Part shown: piece by piece, positions 31,301 through 39,810 of the stretch
How positions within the stretch are numbered: the first letter of the stretch is position 1
Layout of the letters: each line of letters starts with the position of its first letter
Assembly (NCBI GenBank): GCA_018401415.1
Contig: JAGYKV010000018.1
Location: forward strand, 62,001-126,000
Length of the DNA stretch: 64,000 bases
Source: Candidatus Nanopelagicales bacterium
GTDB lineage: Bacteria; Actinomycetota; Actinomycetes; S36-B12
Direction of reading: 5' to 3'
The notes under the pieces: generated by a model
Database searches by the model: none
The model's input: the letters and a program-made list of their open reading frames with translations, nothing else
Told to the model about the DNA's origin: nothing
Program-made: the position numbers and the translations under genes

Positions 31301-31415
31301 GGTGCGCCTACTTTCCAACTGAGAGCGTGGGATCCGAGACTAGTAGGGAGATGCATTGACGGTAATCAAAGGGGTAATGCCGTGAGTTGATTAGCCGAGC
31401 TCGTGTCTTAAGGAC

Positions 31416-31829
31416 TTAATGAAGACTCTTACGAGCACTATCGAGGGCAGCCTTTATCTGAGCTGTCGCATCCATCTGCTTGACAAGATTGGTATGACGA
31501 ATACGGATCTCCTGCTGCAGATTCGAGATACGTTCCTGGAGAACGAGTGCTTTACGGCTGCCTGGTTTAACTCGGGATACTTCATTAAGTAGGTCCACGA
31601 AGTCACGCATTTCATCAAGTGAAAAACCGAGTGGTTTCATGGCTTTGAGTACACGAAGTCTGGTTTCTTGTTCGGGCCCGTAGAGCCTGAATCCACCTTG
31701 TGATCGGGCTGCTGGTTCAAATAGTCCAACTTCTTCGTAGTAGCGGACGGTCCGCAAGCTCAAGCCGACTCGTTCCGCCAATGTTCCAATATGAACGAGT
31801 CCAGTTTCAGTGTCTGGTGGCTGAGGCAT
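31416..31829 (-). CDS. MerR-family transcriptional regulator
   Basis: A 137-residue regulator with an N-terminal winged-helix MerR domain (IGTLAERVGLSLRTVRYYEEVGL) and a long coiled-coil dimerisation helix (LVLQERISNLQQEIRIRHTNLVK). No cysteine cluster for metal binding is visible, so it is not a typical metal sensor. It starts in a TAATG overlap with the sulP stop and is therefore co-transcribed with the SulP transporter, which it may control. Confidence 0.85.
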   Translation of the reverse strand: MPQPPDTETGLVHIGTLAERVGLSLRTVRYYEEVGLFEPAARSQGGFRLYGPEQETRLRVLKAMKPLGFSLDEMRDFVDLLNEVSRVKPGSRKALVLQERISNLQQEIRIRHTNLVKQMDATAQIKAALDSARKSLH

Positions 31830-33307
31830 TAGTGCCCCGATGGTAGTCGACCATCGAGGCGGGCTCGGAGATCTGCACTGTACTTGTTGAGTCCAAGAAC
31901 ATCGACCGTCTTACCACGCCGTTCATACTTGTAAACAATTGCATCGAGTGCCGCAACTGTTGAGGCATCCCACAGGTGTGCGCCGGTCATATCGATAACA
32001 ACCCACGGTGGGTCATCGGTGTAATGAAATTGGTAGACAAGATCATTACTGGATGCAAAGAATAATTCGCCGTGCACTTCATAGGTCACGTGGTCACCAT
32101 CTTCTGCCACCTCACGCGTCATGGTGACCAAGTGAGCCACTCTGCGAGCAAAGAGCACTGTTGCTGTGACGACTCCGGTGATTACTCCAATTGCCAGGTT
32201 GTGGGAAATAACCGTGGCTATCACCGTGGCGAGCATCACAATTGTTTCACTCTTGGGCATGTGTGCCAAGGATTTGAGACTATGCCAATCGAATGTTGAA
32301 TATGACACGATGATCATGACAGCTACGAGTGCGGCCATAGGGATAACCGCAACAACACTGCCAAATGACACCACCAGAATCATGAGGAACACCCCGGATA
32401 AAAATGTTGAAAGCCGAGTGCGGGCCCCGCTGACTTTGACGTTGATCATGGTTTGACCGATCATGGCGCAGCCACCCATGCCACCAAAGAATCCGGTGAC
32501 AATGTTTGCAACACCCTGGCCCCACGATTCGCGGGTCTTATTGGAATGAGTATCGGTAATGTCGTCTACCAATTTGGCGGTCATGAGGGATTCCATCAAA
32601 CCGACGAGCGCCATGGCAATGGCAAATGGCGCAATAATGCTAAGGGTCTCAAATGTGAACGGGACCATGGGTATTCCAAGAATCGGTAGTCCGTTGGGGA
32701 GTTCACCCTGGTCGCCAACTGTTGGAACATTCCACCCCAAGCTCACAGCTGCCGCAGTGAGGAGAACCACGGCGACCAGTGGTGCAGGTACCGCGGTGGT
32801 TACTTTGGGAAGCAAAATCATGATGGCGATGCCCGCGACAACCATGGGATAGACAATCCATGGAACGTTAATGAGGTAGGGGATTTGTGCCATGAAAATG
32901 AGAATTGCTAGAGCATTAACAAATCCGACCATGACGCTGCGGGGTACAAAACGCATTAAGCGAGCCACGCCAGCAACGGCAAGGAGAATCTGCAGAATAC
33001 CCATGAGAATGACTGCGGCTATCAGGTATTCGAGTCCGTAATCACGAGCTAGGGGTGCCACGATTAACGCGATCGCACCTGTGGCAGCTGAGATCATGGC
33101 TGGGCGGCCACCCGTAAAAGCAATGGTTACAGCCATGGTGAAGGAAGCAAATAACCCCACACGTGGATCGACTCCGGCAAGAATCGAGAAAGAAATGGCC
33201 TCGGGGATTAATGCAATGGCAACTACTAATCCGGCGAGCACTTCAGTCTTGAAAACACGAGGTGAAAGCCATGCGGGTCGAGAAACAGTGGGAATTGATA
33301 AAGACAA
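31829..33307 (-). CDS. SulP-family anion transporter with STAS domain
   Basis: A 492-residue transporter with some 11-14 membrane helices ([19 protein letters not shown] is the family's first helix pair, [19 protein letters not shown] the conserved core) and a C-terminal STAS domain ([20 protein letters not shown]). SulP proteins move sulfate, bicarbonate or other anions. The [11 protein letters not shown] core resembles the BicA-like bicarbonate/Na+ group more than sulfate permeases, so bicarbonate uptake is possible. Translationally coupled to a MerR gene. Confidence 0.88.
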   Translation of the reverse strand: MSLSIPTVSRPAWLSPRVFKTEVLAGLVVAIALIPEAISFSILAGVDPRVGLFASFTMAVTIAFTGGRPAMISAATGAIALIVAPLARDYGLEYLIAAVILMGILQILLAVAGVARLMRFVPRSVMVGFVNALAILIFMAQIPYLINVPWIVYPMVVAGIAIMILLPKVTTAVPAPLVAVVLLTAAAVSLGWNVPTVGDQGELPNGLPILGIPMVPFTFETLSIIAPFAIAMALVGLMESLMTAKLVDDITDTHSNKTRESWGQGVANIVTGFFGGMGGCAMIGQTMINVKVSGARTRLSTFLSGVFLMILVVSFGSVVAVIPMAALVAVMIIVSYSTFDWHSLKSLAHMPKSETIVMLATVIATVISHNLAIGVITGVVTATVLFARRVAHLVTMTREVAEDGDHVTYEVHGELFFASSNDLVYQFHYTDDPPWVVIDMTGAHLWDASTVAALDAIVYKYERRGKTVDVLGLNKYSADLRARLDGRLPSGH

Positions 33308-33343
33308 GAAAGAACTCCGTGACTTGATAAGAGATGAATGTGA

Positions 33344-33360
33344 CAGTCAGTTATTGACTG
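33344..33360. promoter_or_regulatory. inverted repeat upstream of sulP
   Basis: CAGTCA-GTTAT-TGACTG has perfect 6-base arms and a 5-base spacer, 37-53 bp before the sulP start. It is a candidate operator for the MerR-family protein encoded at the end of the same unit, or for the STAS transporter's regulator elsewhere. No promoter elements could be fixed with confidence. Confidence 0.35.
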
Positions 33361-33422
33361 GAATTCACAAGGAATACCTCAACTCTAACGTTACGGAAGA
33401 GTAGTGATGCAAGGAGCCTCGG

Positions 33423-33634
33423 ATTCGCGCGACCCACTCATTCTGAGCGGGTGACGGGATCCGTCGCTTTGCTCCTCCCGATTCGCGCGACCCACTCATT
33501 CTGAGCGGGTGACGGGATCCGTCGCTTTGCTCCTCCCGATTCGCGCGACCCACTCATTCTGAGCGGGTGACGGGATCCGTCGCTTTGCTCCTCCCGATTC
33601 GCGCGACCCACTCATTCTGAGCGGGTGACGGGAA
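33423..33634. repeat. 58-bp tandem repeat array derived from the tRNA-Gly 3' end
   Basis: Three full 58-bp copies start at 33423, 33481 and 33539; a fourth partial copy starts at 33597 and runs into the tRNA gene. Each copy contains the 13 bases gcgggtgacggga that form the 3' acceptor and T-stem strand of the tRNA, and a 9-bp-stem hairpin (ACCCGCTCA / TGAGTGGGT on the tRNA strand) just past the acceptor end. The copies are identical, so expansion is recent. Protein-like readings through the array are artefacts. The rest of the 33308-33619 gap holds only the inverted repeat before sulP. Confidence 0.9.
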
Positions 33635-33690
33635 TCGAACCCGCGCTCCAACCTTGGGAAGGTTGTGTGATGCCATTTCACTACACCCGC
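33620..33690 (-). tRNA. tRNA-Gly (anticodon CCC)
   Basis: Read on the minus strand the sequence folds into a cloverleaf: acceptor GCGGGTG / CACCCGC with discriminator T, anticodon stem CAACC / GGTTG with loop TTCCCAA (anticodon CCC), and T-arm GCGGG-TTCGATT-CCCGT. CCA is not encoded. It reads glycine codon GGG. The 5' end overlaps the last 10 bases of the upstream protein gene, and the 3' end merges into the tandem array. Confidence 0.93.
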
Positions 33691-34238
33691 GATGCCTTAC
33701 GGCTATCCGAGGGTCGAGTGTATCGGTCGGCAATTTCATTAATCCGGTTACCAATCTCAGTGAATTCCGACAGTGCTTGGGAGTAGTCGCGATAAGCACC
33801 TAGTGCCTCGAACAGGGAAAGCCTGTTTCGCAGTATGGGCTCTAGAGTCTGTTGGGTTGCCTCAGCTTCTGCATATGCCATTGAGTAGGAGCGCTGTGCG
33901 GCAAGGCTCGCGTTATAAAGGCGTGCCGTAGATGCACCTGATTTTGATAGCCGATCGACTTTGGATGTGTCCCGCTGTACTGCTCGCAGGCTGAGATCCG
34001 CTTTTGCTTTGGCTTGTGTGAAGGTCCGTCTCTCTTGGGCTGTGAAGCGAGACCCGTAGGTCTCCATATATGAATTCATGAGGGCAGCATTAGTCGCCCG
34101 AAAGCTTGCAATGTCTGTCGCGACGAGCGCTGGGGTTACGGGGGAGGATGGGGACGGAGTCGCGATCGCAGGCCCGCTAACGACCAGGCCAAGGGATAGA
34201 AATATCGCCAGAAAGGCTACGAACTTTGCTTTATTCAT
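33681..34238 (-). CDS. secreted, mainly helical protein of unknown function
   Basis: A 185-residue protein: clear signal peptide (AFLAIFLSLGLVVSG-PAIA), a short Pro/Ser linker and a ~130-residue segment predicted to be alpha-helical, rich in Ala, Gln, Arg and Thr, ending in a basic tail. I recognise no family. The TAG stop codon lies within the first ten bases of the adjacent tRNA-Gly, so the mRNA and tRNA overlap or are processed from one transcript. Composition is like its neighbours, with no sign of recent transfer. Confidence 0.65.
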   Translation of the reverse strand: MNKAKFVAFLAIFLSLGLVVSGPAIATPSPSSPVTPALVATDIASFRATNAALMNSYMETYGSRFTAQERRTFTQAKAKADLSLRAVQRDTSKVDRLSKSGASTARLYNASLAAQRSYSMAYAEAEATQQTLEPILRNRLSLFEALGAYRDYSQALSEFTEIGNRINEIADRYTRPSDSRKASRV

Positions 34239-34313
34239 GGTGATTCATAAGACGCAAGTGATCGGTGACAGGTTCCACCGGCGCAGTTCTCCCTTGCACG
34301 CTAGCCTCAGATC

Positions 34314-34706
34314 ATGGATCAACTCAATGTTCAAGGGGAGCCACTTGAAGTTTGCAGTGTGGAGCCGCTGACCGGCTTCTATCGGGATGGTTATTGCAAC
34401 ACCGGTCCAGATGACTTTGGATCGCACACAGTGTGCACCGTGGTCACGGCGGAGTTCTTGGAACACCAGAAGTCGGTAGGAAATGACCTGTCGACGCCAC
34501 TTCCACAGTTTGATTTCCCTGGGTTGAAACCCGGTGATCGCTGGGGAGTGTGTGCGGGGCGCTGGTTGCAGTCTTATGAAGCTGGGATTAAAGCCCCTGT
34601 TGTTCTTGCGGCTACAAATGAAGCCGCCTTGAGTGCTGTTCCGCTTGAGGCTTTAGAGGAATGCGCAGCTGATATTCCAAATGACCTATCAGGATTTACT
34701 GAGTAG
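34314..34706 (+). CDS. DUF2237-family protein
   Basis: A 130-residue protein matching DUF2237: GEPLEVCSVEPLTGFYRDG near the N-terminus, CNTGPDDFGSHTVC, GNDLSTP and FPGLKPGDRWGVCAGRW. Five conserved cysteines suggest metal binding or redox chemistry, but no function is known. No signal peptide. Its 3' end overlaps the convergent putA-type gene by 18 bp. Confidence 0.9.
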   Translation: MDQLNVQGEPLEVCSVEPLTGFYRDGYCNTGPDDFGSHTVCTVVTAEFLEHQKSVGNDLSTPLPQFDFPGLKPGDRWGVCAGRWLQSYEAGIKAPVVLAATNEAALSAVPLEALEECAADIPNDLSGFTE

Positions 34707-37700
34707 TCGACCGTAACGGTGCATGGTTCGCGAGATTGACTGCTCCTTTACCCAGTGGGTCAGTTCGAGTCGACCAACATTCGTGACCGGAGCCGTATCA
34801 ACACACACGCCGTACTTGTTTGCTTGTTCATAAAGTTCGCTTGTGGCCGGCGCGAGAATTCTTAGTCTCACCTCACCGGAGCTTCTGCCCAGTCGCGTTC
34901 CGAGTGCCGCCTCTGATTCTTGACTGCGCACGGAAATCTCGAGGGGAACACCAGTGACTCGAGAAGCCTCACGAATTAGATCAACTTCAGGTGCCGTTGG
35001 ATCACTGCACCGAACAAAAACTTTGTCGATTGGCAAATATCGCAAAATATTTGCTTCGCTTTGCAATCCCGATGGGTCATGTTGTTGAGTGAAGTATTCA
35101 TTCCACTGTTGGCGGTAGTCGTTGCTAGATGAATCCAGTTGTGGTTGCGACCAGGTGCCATAACCGGATAGGTGATTGGGTCCACCAGGTTTGGTGCCCG
35201 GACCGATACTGGATTTTTTCCACCCACCAAATGGTTGACGTTCAACAATCGCACCGGTGATATGTCGGTTGATGTATGCGTTGCCGACCTGAACGCGATC
35301 AGTCCACAGGTCAATCTCTTTGGGGTCGAGGGACTGCAGACCACCGGTGAGTCCATATTGGGGTGTGTTTTGCAATTCAATCGCGTGATCGAGGTCTGTG
35401 GCACGCATCAATCCGAGTACTGGACCAAAGCATTCGGTGAGGTGGAACCAGGAATCCGGTTGGACATCTTTACGAACGCCGGGTGTGTACGTGTTGTCAT
35501 TGAGTTTGCGCGGTTCGACCAACCAACTTTCACCAGGTTCGAGGGTGGTCAGTGCACGCAGAAGATTTCCGGAGGGAGCGGTGATTACCGGACCCACCAT
35601 GTTGTTGAAATCGGTGGTGTCGCCCACCGTCAATGAACTGACAGAATCGGCAAGGCGGGTATGAAAATCGGGGTCATCGTAAACAGAAGCCTCAATGATC
35701 GCCAGACTTGCAGCGGAGCACTTTTGACCTGCGTGCCCGAATGCTGACTTGACCAGTTCTTTGATCGCTTGATCAATGTCCGCCGCGGCGGTGATCACCA
35801 TGGCGTTCTTACCACTTGTTTCGGCGTTGAGATACATGTCTGGTTTCCAACTTTGGAACATTTCTGCGGTTTCAAGACTGCCGGTGAGCATGACCATGTC
35901 CACACCGGGATGCGTGACGAGGTGTTTCCCCACTTCGTTGTCGGGTGTGCACACCAATTGCACGAGGTTTTCGGGCACGCCAGCTTCGTGGAGTTGTTGA
36001 ACCAGTGTGGCCGCAACGGCACGAGCTTCTGGTGCTGGTTTGAGAATTGCAGCACTGCCTGCAGCGATAGCGCTCACCAAACCGTTCATGGGAATCGCAG
36101 CGGGGAAATTCCATGGACCGGCAACAAGAACAAGTCGGTGGGGAGTCCAGGTGAGCCCGCGAGCAATGAATTCCTCGTGCGCAATGGTGGAGTGAGCGGC
36201 GTAGGTGGCGAAGTCAATGGCTTCGGAGACTTCAGGGTCACCCTCGCGGACAGTTTTGCCCACGGTTTTCGCCATGACCACGAGTGTTTCATGGCGATGC
36301 TCCTCCATGACTTCAGCAATTTGTGCAAGAACAACGCGGCGAGCAGCAAAGGACATGCTCTGCCATTGCTGTTGGGCAGCATGCGCGCGTTCGATGGCAG
36401 CGTCAACTTGAGTGAGGGTTTCCACCAGTGGTGGTTGCGGAATGGTTGCAGATGCAAAAGCGGATTCAATCCACTCGCGGTTCGGGGCAAGAGTGAAATC
36501 GGTGTCAACACTGGGAATGTAGGTGCCGTCTACGGGGTATCTGATTATTTGCTGACGTCTGTCCTGAGTGCGGCGTGACACGCGCGACACCGCGTGACGC
36601 TCATGTACCGAGGTGCGGAACCACTCTGCCTGGCGGTGCCACTCTGGTGACCCTGGAGTGATGTCAAACAGTGCACGCAGGAAATTTTCGGGCGATGAGT
36701 TTTCGTCCAGTCGGCGTGAGAGATAAGCGATAGATGCATCGCGATCCTCCTTTGCCACAACAGGTGAGTACAGAAGTAACTCGCCGGCGTCGTTGCGAAC
36801 GGCACGCGACTGCGGCGGAGCCATGCCTTCGAGCATTTCAATATCAATGATGTCGTGGGCGTTGAGCAGGTCGCGGAGTGTGAGTGCCCACGCGACCTCA
36901 AAGAGATTGTGACTGGCAATGCCGAGGCGCACCGCACCGCGATCTGAGCGGGTCAAAGCAGTTTCCAGCATTGCTTTATAAGAAGCGTCTACGTCATGTT
37001 TGGTGGGATACGGCGCCTGGGGCCAGTCATGTAACTCTGCTTCAACAAATTCCATGGCGAGGTTCGCACCCTTGACCAATCGAATCTTGATCGGTGCGCC
37101 GCCACTGCGGAATCGGTCATTGGCCCAGTCAATGAGCGTGATCAATGCATTGTGACTGTCGGGGATGTATGCCTGCAGCACAATACCGGCGCACAGGTTT
37201 GTAAATTCTGGTTTGGACAGAACAGCCATGAATGACTCCACGGATAACTCGAGGTCGCGGAACTCTTCCATGTCGAGGTTGACAAATGTGGGTGGGGTGG
37301 CGGCCGCAGCGGCCCGATAGAGATCAACGAGTCGCTCTTCAATGCGTGCGAGTGATTCCTTCTTTGCCAAAATGTCGAGGTTCGCGCAGATTGCCGAAAT
37401 CTTTACCGATACATAATTGATATCGGGTCGCTGAATACGGCTGCGCACCATGTCGGTGCGAGCGGTTGCTTCTTGGTCGCCCAGAATTGACTCACCCAAC
37501 ACATTGATGTTCAGGTTGAAACCGTCAGCCTTGCGGTGACGCACGTACCTACTGAATGCGGGGTCCTCGGCGGGCAAAATCACACCGGCCGTGTCCTTGG
37601 CGATCCGCCAGTCAACCGCTTTATCGGTGATCCCTGGAATAAGGGTTGCGACTTTGCCAAGGGAAGCAAGACCGAATCGATCGAATCCTCCGAGGGATGC

Positions 37701-37976
37701 AGGAATCCCTGATTCGGTGAGGTCGGCGAGGCGACGTGCTGCCCGCTTAGGGTCACGAATGCGCAATACCTGATCGGTGAGATCCAAAAGCAGGTCGCGG
37801 CCGGATTCATCGGCGAGTAAACGAGAGAGCCGTTGGGCGGAAGCCGCTTCCTTGCGAGAAGTGTCGGCGAGGGAGGCCTCGAGGAGGGCGAGTGCGCGAG
37901 CTTCTGTCAGTTCAATGAGCACCTGATCTGATGGAAGATCCGAGATGTTCACTACCGGCGTGTGGGTCGCGGTCAT
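34689..37976 (-). CDS. putA: bifunctional proline dehydrogenase / L-glutamate-gamma-semialdehyde dehydrogenase
   Basis: About 1095 residues. The N-terminal half is an FAD proline dehydrogenase barrel (VSVKISAICANLD, FVNLDMEEFRDLEL, RLVKGANLAMEFVEAE, LGIASHNLFEVA). The second part is an aldehyde dehydrogenase (GPWNFPAAIPMNG, ETSGKNAMVI, catalytic Cys in HAGQKCSAASL, FGGWKKSSIGPG). A C-terminal extension of ~150 residues follows. It converts proline to glutamate with channelling of the semialdehyde. The ribbon-helix-helix DNA-binding domain of E. coli PutA is absent. Start chosen at the ATG at 37976; a longer reading would run through the divergent PAS-AraC regulator gene, its likely controller. 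Confidence 0.93.
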   Translation of the reverse strand: MTATHTPVVNISDLPSDQVLIELTEARALALLEASLADTSRKEAASAQRLSRLLADESGRDLLLDLTDQVLRIRDPKRAARRLADLTESGIPASLGGFDRFGLASLGKVATLIPGITDKAVDWRIAKDTAGVILPAEDPAFSRYVRHRKADGFNLNINVLGESILGDQEATARTDMVRSRIQRPDINYVSVKISAICANLDILAKKESLARIEERLVDLYRAAAAATPPTFVNLDMEEFRDLELSVESFMAVLSKPEFTNLCAGIVLQAYIPDSHNALITLIDWANDRFRSGGAPIKIRLVKGANLAMEFVEAELHDWPQAPYPTKHDVDASYKAMLETALTRSDRGAVRLGIASHNLFEVAWALTLRDLLNAHDIIDIEMLEGMAPPQSRAVRNDAGELLLYSPVVAKEDRDASIAYLSRRLDENSSPENFLRALFDITPGSPEWHRQAEWFRTSVHERHAVSRVSRRTQDRRQQIIRYPVDGTYIPSVDTDFTLAPNREWIESAFASATIPQPPLVETLTQVDAAIERAHAAQQQWQSMSFAARRVVLAQIAEVMEEHRHETLVVMAKTVGKTVREGDPEVSEAIDFATYAAHSTIAHEEFIARGLTWTPHRLVLVAGPWNFPAAIPMNGLVSAIAAGSAAILKPAPEARAVAATLVQQLHEAGVPENLVQLVCTPDNEVGKHLVTHPGVDMVMLTGSLETAEMFQSWKPDMYLNAETSGKNAMVITAAADIDQAIKELVKSAFGHAGQKCSAASLAIIEASVYDDPDFHTRLADSVSSLTVGDTTDFNNMVGPVITAPSGNLLRALTTLEPGESWLVEPRKLNDNTYTPGVRKDVQPDSWFHLTECFGPVLGLMRATDLDHAIELQNTPQYGLTGGLQSLDPKEIDLWTDRVQVGNAYINRHITGAIVERQPFGGWKKSSIGPGTKPGGPNHLSGYGTWSQPQLDSSSNDYRQQWNEYFTQQHDPSGLQSEANILRYLPIDKVFVRCSDPTAPEVDLIREASRVTGVPLEISVRSQESEAALGTRLGRSSGEVRLRILAPATSELYEQANKYGVCVDTAPVTNVGRLELTHWVKEQSISRTMHRYGRLLSKS

Positions 37977-38011
37977 GTCTCTATCCAATCGGGGCCGTCT
38001 TGTGTCAGAGT

Positions 38012-38728
38012 GTGCTGGTGAATGTCGAATTGATACAAAATCCAGCGGTAGTGGTGTTCCGTCAATTGGTAGATGGAATTCCTCAGGTGCTCGGATCGGT
38101 AAAGGACCTACAAGACCGACACGTGTATGCCAACGAGGGTTTTTGTGCGCGATTGGGCCTGAAATCCACCGAAGTCCTCGGTCATACCGTGCCGGAACTC
38201 TTTGGCGCCGAACTGGCGGCGTCATATTTGGCGCAAGATGAATTGGTACTAAAGACAGGGCGACCGCTACAGCACCAACTGGAGTTGATCGTCAGAGCGG
38301 ATGGGCAACTGGGTTGGTACGTCACAAGTAAGTCGCTGATTCTCGATTCCTTGAGCGATCCCAGCGGAATTGCCGTGCTGTCGGTGGATCTGCACTCTCA
38401 GGTGAACAGTGCCCATGCTGGACTGGCGAAAGTGATTAGAGCCGTGCGGGATCACATTCACGGCCAGTGGCGAGTCTCCGAGATGGCTGAAGTCGCTGGT
38501 ATTTCATCGACCTCCCTGGAGCGGTTGGCGCGACGCACCCTGGGACTACCGCCTCAACAACTGCTGCAGAGGCTGCGCCTCGAGCACGCCGTCACCCTGA
38601 TCACCCAGACCGACATGACCCTGGGCGATATTTCCGCCGAATGCGGGTTTTATGACCAGAGTTCCTTCACCCGGCAATTCCGCAAGGTTCTGGGCTTAAC
38701 ACCGGGTGCCTATCGCCGTGCCAGGTGA
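38012..38728 (+). CDS. PAS-AraC-family transcriptional regulator
   Basis: About 238 residues. The first ~130 residues read as a PAS sensor domain ([34 protein letters not shown] at a core position), and the last ~100 are an AraC-type double HTH ([23 protein letters not shown] and [34 protein letters not shown]). It starts at one of two GTG codons (38012 or 38018), 35 bp from the divergent putA start, which points to control of proline catabolism. The ligand of the PAS domain is unknown. Confidence 0.85.
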   Translation: MLVNVELIQNPAVVVFRQLVDGIPQVLGSVKDLQDRHVYANEGFCARLGLKSTEVLGHTVPELFGAELAASYLAQDELVLKTGRPLQHQLELIVRADGQLGWYVTSKSLILDSLSDPSGIAVLSVDLHSQVNSAHAGLAKVIRAVRDHIHGQWRVSEMAEVAGISSTSLERLARRTLGLPPQQLLQRLRLEHAVTLITQTDMTLGDISAECGFYDQSSFTRQFRKVLGLTPGAYRRAR

Positions 38729-38751
38729 TTAAAACCGATAACCTCAGACCC

Positions 38752-39336
38752 GTGCTGCTTTCTGACCGCGACATCCTTGCCGAAATCGACAATCAACGTG
38801 TGGCAATTGAGCCCTTTGACCCTGGCATGATCCAACCATCGAGTATCGATGTGCGCCTGGATCGCTGGTTCCGTGTTTTTGAGAACCACCGGTACCCGCA
38901 CATTGATCCCAGTATCGAACAGGCGGATCTCACGCGCTTGATTGAGCCTGAAGGCGATGAACCCTTTATTTTGCATCCGGGTGAGTTTGTGTTGGGGTCC
39001 AGCTATGAAGTCGTGTCACTACCCGATGACATTGCCGGGCGGTTGGAGGGTAAGTCCTCACTGGGCCGCCTTGGACTGCTCACGCACTCGACCGCAGGGT
39101 TCATTGATCCGGGATTCTCCGGGCACGTGACCCTTGAATTATCCAATGTTGCAACATTGCCGATCAAACTTTTCCCTGGCATGAAAATCGGACAGTTGTG
39201 TTTATTCCGATTGTCGAGCCCGGCTGAGCATCCTTATGGTTCTGAGAAATACGGTTCCCGTTATCAAGGCCAACGCGGCCCAACACCGAGTCGTTCATTC
39301 GCGAATTTTCACCGCACTGAAATTTCACCGCACTAA
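38752..39336 (+). CDS. dcd: dCTP deaminase (possibly bifunctional, dUMP-forming)
   Basis: Deaminates dCTP to dUTP for thymidylate synthesis; actinobacterial forms can also hydrolyse dUTP. Seen: the LLSDRDI start typical of Dcd, [30 protein letters not shown] and the catalytic region [21 protein letters not shown] with its Glu. About 194 residues, as expected. I prefer the GTG at 38752, which gives the canonical N-terminus; a GTG at 38725 overlapping the regulator stop by 4 bp would add nine residues. Confidence 0.93.
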   Translation: MLLSDRDILAEIDNQRVAIEPFDPGMIQPSSIDVRLDRWFRVFENHRYPHIDPSIEQADLTRLIEPEGDEPFILHPGEFVLGSSYEVVSLPDDIAGRLEGKSSLGRLGLLTHSTAGFIDPGFSGHVTLELSNVATLPIKLFPGMKIGQLCLFRLSSPAEHPYGSEKYGSRYQGQRGPTPSRSFANFHRTEISPH

Positions 39337-39810
39337 AATCTGACGGGATCACTCATGCCTATACCTGTGAAGAGTGAGTTTCACAGCAACTTGTAAATGA
39401 TGATTGGATCCCGGACACCATCTTGGGTGTTGTACGCGGTGGCCTTTTTGTCGCTGCAGGGATCGCGTACGCCTCGACATTAAAGATGTTCGCCACGTCA
39501 ATATTGCGTTTTACACCGATGCTGGTGAAACGTTGCCCGAACCGGTGTTCGAGTTGCGGTGCTGTATTCGAAGCCAGCTTCCACATATCCGCCGGAGTTG
39601 GCATGGCCCAGTACCGATAAGTGGATCAGATTCCCTTGGATTCATCGGGGCAATCCGGTTGTGGGGTGGTAGAGCTCCTCGATCGGATCCTGGTCTGGGG
39701 TGCGCCGAGTTCCCGGGCGGAATCAACGAGTGCGGTCAGGGCTGAGCGACGGGCTTCAGGATCTTTTATGTTAAGCACAGCCAATTTCTATCACGTATCC
39801 ACAGTATTGA
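39337..39810. other. 474-bp stretch with only broken coding signal
   Basis: No intact gene fits. A hairpin (CTGTGAA / TTCACAG, 39365-39386) after dcd may end its transcript. On the minus strand, downstream of the Fe-S oxidoreductase, a GTG at about 39770 opens a frame that is interrupted by one TGA near 39630, resumes with PTPADMWKLASN and FGQRFTSIGVKRNIDVANIFN, and could reach the natural-looking end GVRDPIIIYKLL by adding one A to a five-A run near 39450. Another frame has coding-like pieces (DPIEELYHPTTGLP). This may be a decayed gene or a gene broken by sequencing errors; I cannot name the family. Confidence 0.35.

Noticed and set aside
31301-31415. Guanidine riboswitch before the SMR pair
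   Set aside because: I could not find the conserved core of ykkC or the ACGR loops of mini-ykkC in the leader.
33423-33634. CRISPR-like array
   Set aside because: The units are directly tandem with no variable spacers, and they contain a tRNA fragment; no cas genes are present.
33365-33799. Short proteins read through the 58-bp repeats
   Set aside because: These readings only reflect the tandem repeat and the tRNA sequence; they have no start signal or homology support.
35769-36578. 269-residue open frame antisense to the proline dehydrogenase fusion
   Set aside because: The opposite strand encodes conserved aldehyde dehydrogenase motifs throughout; the frame is a shadow.
39365-39386. Rex or Crp site after dcd (CTGTGAA / TTCACAG)
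   Set aside because: The spacer is too long for Rex (8 versus 6) and for Crp, and it sits downstream of genes; a transcript-end hairpin is more likely.
39600-39660. TGA read as selenocysteine in the dcd-downstream region
   Set aside because: No SECIS-like hairpin is evident after the TGA and the frame around it is only weakly coding.
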